Shown: in pieces, positions 59,884 through 64,000 of the stretch
Layout: each line of letters starts with the position of its first letter
Numbering within the stretch: position 1 is the stretch's first letter
Position numbers and translations under genes: made by a program
Origin: Burkholderiales bacterium
Lineage (GTDB): Bacteria; Pseudomonadota; Gammaproteobacteria; Burkholderiales; Burkholderiaceae_C
NCBI GenBank assembly: GCA_016185015.1
Contig: JACPOI010000015.1
Location: 124,001 to 188,000 of the forward strand
DNA: 64,000 nucleotides
Reading direction: 5' to 3'
The notes under the pieces: generated by a model
Seen by the model: the letters and a program-made list of their open reading frames with translations, nothing else
The model's database searches: none
What the model was told of the DNA's origin: nothing

Positions 59884-60915
59884 ATGCCCTGCAACTGCGG
59901 CGTGGACGTGCACGCCCACGTCATCCCCGGTGAATTCCCCGCCTACCTGGGCGGCGCCGCACCGGCCGGCTGGCCCTCCATGGCGCCGGCGCAGGACTGC
60001 CATCACCGCAGCGTGATGATCGATGGCAAGAACTACCGCACGGTGTCCGACAAGAGCTGGACCACCTCGCGCCGCCTCGCCGACTTCGCCGACATGGGCC
60101 TGGAACTGCAGGTCATCTCGCCCATGCCCGAGCTGCTGTCCTACTGGCTGGCCCCGGCCGCCGGTGCGCAATTGGTGCGTTATCTCAACGAACAGATCGC
60201 CGGCATGGTGGCCGAGTCCGACGGGAAGCTGATTGGTTTGGGTGCCGTGCCCCTGCAGGACCTGGACCTGGCTCTCCGCGAACTGACTTACATCAAGACT
60301 TCGCTGGGGCTCAAGGGCGTGGAGATCGGCAGCAACATCAACGGCGTCGTCATGGGCGACCCGCGCTGGTTGCCCTTTTTCGAAGCCTGTGCCGAGCTGG
60401 ATATGCCGGTCTTCGTGCACGCGCTGCGCCCGGCCGGCATGGACCGCCTGGTCGGCCCGCCGCCGCTGCAGCAGGTGCTGGCCTATCCCACCGACGTGGG
60501 CCTGGCTGCGGCCTCGGTGCTCACCGGCAACCTGCTGGCGCGTGTGCCTGGCCTGCGCCTGGCCTTCAGCCATGGTGGGGGCACGCTGGCCATGCTGCTG
60601 CCACGCCTGCAGCAGGCCATGAGCGTCTTCCCCGCGCTGAAAGACAGCGTGCTGAAGTCACCCGCCGAGCAGGCGCGCGAACTCTATTACGACACCCTGG
60701 TGTTCGATACACCCACGCTTCAGCATCTGGTGCGCACCTTCGGCGCCAGCCAGCTCATGGTGGGCACCGACTACCCCTTCAACTTCCACGATGCCCGCCC
60801 GCTGGAGCGCATCCGCGCCGCCGGTTTCGACGAGACCGTGGTCGAACAACTGGCCCAGGCCAATGCCCGGCGTTTCCTGGGCCTGCCTCCCGAATCCAAA
60901 GGAACCTCCCCATGA
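59884..60915 (+). CDS. Amidohydrolase-family protein (ACMSD-like decarboxylase/hydrolase)
   Basis: VDVHAHVIPGEFP; GLGAVPLQDLDLALRELTYIKTSLGLKGVEIGSNING; FSHGGGTL; VGTDYPFNF. Confidence 0.9.
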   Translation: MPCNCGVDVHAHVIPGEFPAYLGGAAPAGWPSMAPAQDCHHRSVMIDGKNYRTVSDKSWTTSRRLADFADMGLELQVISPMPELLSYWLAPAAGAQLVRYLNEQIAGMVAESDGKLIGLGAVPLQDLDLALRELTYIKTSLGLKGVEIGSNINGVVMGDPRWLPFFEACAELDMPVFVHALRPAGMDRLVGPPPLQQVLAYPTDVGLAAASVLTGNLLARVPGLRLAFSHGGGTLAMLLPRLQQAMSVFPALKDSVLKSPAEQARELYYDTLVFDTPTLQHLVRTFGASQLMVGTDYPFNFHDARPLERIRAAGFDETVVEQLAQANARRFLGLPPESKGTSP

Positions 60916-61814
60916 CCCATGCCTCCTCCCGCGTGGCCGCCCTTCGCAGCGTGGCCCTGAACGTGCCCGACCTGCAGGAAGCCGAGAAGTTCTACACGCA
61001 GGTCTGGCACCTCAGCGTGGCCGCACGCACGGCCGACGCCCTCTACCTGCGCGGCACCGGCGCCGACCACCACCTGCTGGCCCTGCACCAGGCGCCGGGT
61101 GCGGCGCGCATCCGCAACGTCACGCTGCGCGCACGCAGCCGTGCAGCGCTGGACGAAGTGGCTCAGGCGGTAGTCGGCGCAGGCGGCCGTGTGCTTGAAG
61201 CGGCTTCGCCCGTGCAGGAGCCCAGCGGTGGCACGGCCGTGACCGTGGCCGATCCCGACGGCCGCATCTTCCGCCTCGTGCATGGTGACGCCTTGCATGC
61301 CGATGCGCATGAAACCGAGGACCGCCCCGTGCGCCTGGCCCACGCCGTGCTCAACAGTCACGACGTGGAAGCCACGCGCGCCTTCATGGAGCAGGTCTTC
61401 GACTTCTCGCTCTCGGACCGTACCCGCATCATGGCCTTCATGCGCTGCGGCGACGACCACCACAGCATCGCGCTGGGTGACACCGACAACGACGCGCTCA
61501 ACCACATCGCCTTCCTCATGCCCGACCTGGAGTCCGTCATGCGCGGCGGTGGCCGCATGAGGGACGCGGGCTTCGGCATCGAGTGGGGCCCGGGCCGCCA
61601 CGGCCCCGGTGACAACGCCTTCAACTACTTCGTCGGCCCCTTCGACGTGGTCATCGAATACACGGCCGAGGTCGAGCAGATCGACGACAGCTACCAGGCC
61701 GGCCAGCCCTCGGACTGGACGTGGCCGCCCGGCCGCGTTGACCAGTGGGGCATCTCCCAACCGCCCAGCGCACGCCTGAAGCAGGCGCAAAAGGCCATCG
61801 TTTTCATTTCCTGA
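60912..61814 (+). CDS. Two-domain VOC protein, extradiol dioxygenase-like
   Basis: Metal-ligand pattern: His in RLAHAVLNSHDV, His in LNHIAFLM, Glu in DVVIEYTAE. Confidence 0.85.
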   Translation: MTHASSRVAALRSVALNVPDLQEAEKFYTQVWHLSVAARTADALYLRGTGADHHLLALHQAPGAARIRNVTLRARSRAALDEVAQAVVGAGGRVLEAASPVQEPSGGTAVTVADPDGRIFRLVHGDALHADAHETEDRPVRLAHAVLNSHDVEATRAFMEQVFDFSLSDRTRIMAFMRCGDDHHSIALGDTDNDALNHIAFLMPDLESVMRGGGRMRDAGFGIEWGPGRHGPGDNAFNYFVGPFDVVIEYTAEVEQIDDSYQAGQPSDWTWPPGRVDQWGISQPPSARLKQAQKAIVFIS

Positions 61815-61833
61815 TTTTTAGCTAGGAGTTTTC

Positions 61834-62694
61834 ATGCGTTTCATCACCTATATTCAGGGCGGCCAGCAACGTCTGGGCGTCGTCACCGGCCAGGAGGTCA
61901 TCGACCTGAACCAGGCCCAGCCCCAGATCAGCGCCGACCTGCGCACCGCCCTGCGTGCGGGCCAGGACCTGGCCGGCGCCGCCAAGGCGGCCATCGCTTC
62001 CAGTGCCAAGCGCGTGCCGCTTTCCAGCGTGCAGCTGGCCCCCGTGCTGCCCGAGCCCGGCAAGATCGTCTGCCTGGGCCTCAATTACTACGACCACGCC
62101 AAGGAGGGCGGGCGCGAGAAGCCGGTCTACCCCTGGTTCTTCCTGCGCTGTGCCTCCTCGCTGCTCGCGCCCGATGCCAAGGCCCTGCGCCCCAAGGTGT
62201 CCGAGCGCCTGGACTGGGAGGCCGAACTCGCCGTGGTGATCGGCAAGACCGTGAAGCACTGCACCCTGGACAACGCGCTCGACGCCGTCTTCGGTTATTC
62301 CGTCTTCAACGACATCTCCGTGCGCGACTACCAGAAGAAGACACCGCAGTGGAGCATCGGCAAGAACTTCGACCGCACCGGCCCCTTCGGCCCCACGCTG
62401 GTCACCGCGGATGAGTTGCCCGCGGGCGCCACCGACCTGCGCATCCAGGCGCGCCTGAACGGCCAGATCATGCAGGACGCCAATACCCGCGACATGATCT
62501 GGGGCGTGGCCGAAACCATCCAGCTGCTCACCGAGTGCATGACGCTGGAGCCCGGCGACGTCATCGTCATGGGCACGCCGGCCGGCGTGGGCCAGGCCCG
62601 CACGCCCCCGGTCTGGATGAAACACGGCGACGTGGTCGAGATCGAGATCGAGAACATCGGCCTGCTGCGCAACACCATCGAGGACGAGGCCTGA
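61834..62694 (+). CDS. Fumarylacetoacetate hydrolase family protein
   Basis: KIVCLGLNYYDHAKEGG; DWEAELAVVIGKTVKHCTLDNALDAVFGYSVFNDISVRDYQ; GDVIVMGTPAGVG. Confidence 0.93.
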   Translation: MRFITYIQGGQQRLGVVTGQEVIDLNQAQPQISADLRTALRAGQDLAGAAKAAIASSAKRVPLSSVQLAPVLPEPGKIVCLGLNYYDHAKEGGREKPVYPWFFLRCASSLLAPDAKALRPKVSERLDWEAELAVVIGKTVKHCTLDNALDAVFGYSVFNDISVRDYQKKTPQWSIGKNFDRTGPFGPTLVTADELPAGATDLRIQARLNGQIMQDANTRDMIWGVAETIQLLTECMTLEPGDVIVMGTPAGVGQARTPPVWMKHGDVVEIEIENIGLLRNTIEDEA

Positions 62695-62696
62695 CC

Positions 62697-64000
62697 ATGG
62701 GGAACGTGAAAGCGGCGGCGCCGTACGACGTCGCCATCGTCGGCTTCGGCCCCTCGGGCGCGGTCGCTGCGGGCCTGCTGGGCGCGCAGGGCATCCGCAC
62801 CTATGTGTGCGACAAGCTGCATGAGGTCTACGACAAACCCCGCGCCATTGCGCTGGACCACGAGATCATCCGCCTGTTCCAGCAGATGGGCGTGGCGAAG
62901 AAGATCAAGCCCTACCTTGAGCCCTTCACCGATTCGGTCTACTACGGCGTCGACGGCCAGGTCATCAAGCGCATGTCCACTGTGGCGCCGCCGTACCCGC
63001 TGGGCCACACGCCCTCGGTCGTCTTCACCCAGCCGCCAGCCGAGCGCATCCTGCGCGAGCACGCGCTGTCCTTCCCTTGCGTGACGGTGCAACTGGGCCA
63101 GACGCTCACGCAGATCACGCAGGACGAACAAGGCGCCACGCTCACGCTCAAGGGTGACGATGGGCAAGCCTCTACCGTGCAGGCGCGCTACGTCATCGCC
63201 TGCGACGGCGCATCGAGCACCGTGCGCAGCCAGGTGGGCATCACGCTCGAAGACCTGGACTTCGACGAGCCCTGGTTGGTGGTGGACGTGCTGGTCAATG
63301 AACAAGGCCTGGCCAAGCTGCCCACGACCAGCGTGCAGTACTGCAACCCCGAGCGCCCCAGCACTTACCTGATCTGCCCCGGTAACCATCGCCGCTGGGA
63401 AATCTCCATCAACCCCGGCGAAGACCCCAAGCAGGTCGCCACGCCTGAAGGCACCTGGAAACTGCTGGCGCCCTGGCTCACGCCGGCCGACGCCACGCTC
63501 TGGCGCCAGGCCAGCTACCGCTTCCACGCGCTGGTCGCCAGCGAGTGGCGCAGCGGCCGCGTCTTCGTGGCGGGCGATGCTGCCCACCAGCAGCCGCCCT
63601 TCCTGGGCCAGGGCATGTGCCAGGGCGTGCGCGACGTGGCCAACCTCTGCTGGAAACTGGGCGCCGTGCTCAAGGCCCGCGCGCCCGAGCGCCTGCTCGA
63701 TACCTATGGCCCCGAACGCAAGGCCCACGTCACTGACCTGACCACCCGCATCAAGGGCATCGGCCAGATCATCTGCGAGCGTGATCCCGTGCGCGCCCGC
63801 GCGCGTGACGCGAAGCTGCTGGCCGAATGCGGTGGCGTCGTGCAGCCCACGCCGCGCCAGGACGTGCAGCCGGCCTTGCGCGCGGGCCTGCTCGCCGCGC
63901 AGCAGCACCCGGCGCGCGGCACCATCTTCCCGCAGCCCTGGCTGCTGGTCGATGGCGAAAAACAGCGTATGGACGACGTGCTCGGCAGCGGCTGGCGCCT
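62697..64000 (+). CDS. FAD-dependent aromatic monooxygenase, MhpA-like, partial (runs off the window)
   Basis: YDVAIVGFGPSGAVAAGLLGAQGIRTYVCDK; ACDGASSTVRSQVG; VFVAGDAAHQQPPFLGQGMCQGVRDVANLCWKL; absent from the ORF track because it is open at the 3' edge. Confidence 0.88.
   Translation, partial: MGNVKAAAPYDVAIVGFGPSGAVAAGLLGAQGIRTYVCDKLHEVYDKPRAIALDHEIIRLFQQMGVAKKIKPYLEPFTDSVYYGVDGQVIKRMSTVAPPYPLGHTPSVVFTQPPAERILREHALSFPCVTVQLGQTLTQITQDEQGATLTLKGDDGQASTVQARYVIACDGASSTVRSQVGITLEDLDFDEPWLVVDVLVNEQGLAKLPTTSVQYCNPERPSTYLICPGNHRRWEISINPGEDPKQVATPEGTWKLLAPWLTPADATLWRQASYRFHALVASEWRSGRVFVAGDAAHQQPPFLGQGMCQGVRDVANLCWKLGAVLKARAPERLLDTYGPERKAHVTDLTTRIKGIGQIICERDPVRARARDAKLLAECGGVVQPTPRQDVQPALRAGLLAAQQHPARGTIFPQPWLLVDGEKQRMDDVLGSGWR

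Overview
The window is 64 kb of GC-rich chromosome from a betaproteobacterium, most likely a Comamonadaceae-type organism judged from protein content and intergenic repeats. It is densely coding and mostly housekeeping or metabolic. In order it holds: a partial lipoprotein gene; a Liv-type ABC operon with an extra translationally coupled membrane ORF between livG and livF; a heavy-metal RND efflux operon ending in a PII-like gene; a small atypical insert (trypsin-like peptidase plus small membrane protein); a uvrD-like helicase, yebC and a divergent SBP/iclR pair; thrB, polA, a Bug-type SBP, a lytic transglycosylase and dbpA; a ZIP transporter, a degenerate Mrr-like protein, an antiporter and sseA; a ~470 bp imperfect fold-back element; a Rieske oxygenase; xseB-ispA-dxs; a Ser/Thr kinase with a cyclase-FHA gene; two TRAP SBP paralogues and TRAP permeases; an EgtB/SenA-like gene; a tungstate (tup) operon with ModA-like and SUOX-fold genes; and an aromatic meta-cleavage-like cluster preceded by a frameshifted LysR gene and a probable GlcG remnant. 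No tRNA, rRNA, CRISPR array, prophage or transposase was recognised. The most unusual signals are the fold-back element (38810-39282), the peptidase gene bounded by flush 11-bp inverted repeats resembling integron R boxes (12396-13195), the paired operator-like palindromes at the SBP/iclR locus, and the expanded liv and tup operons. All product calls come from reading translations; no database search was run.
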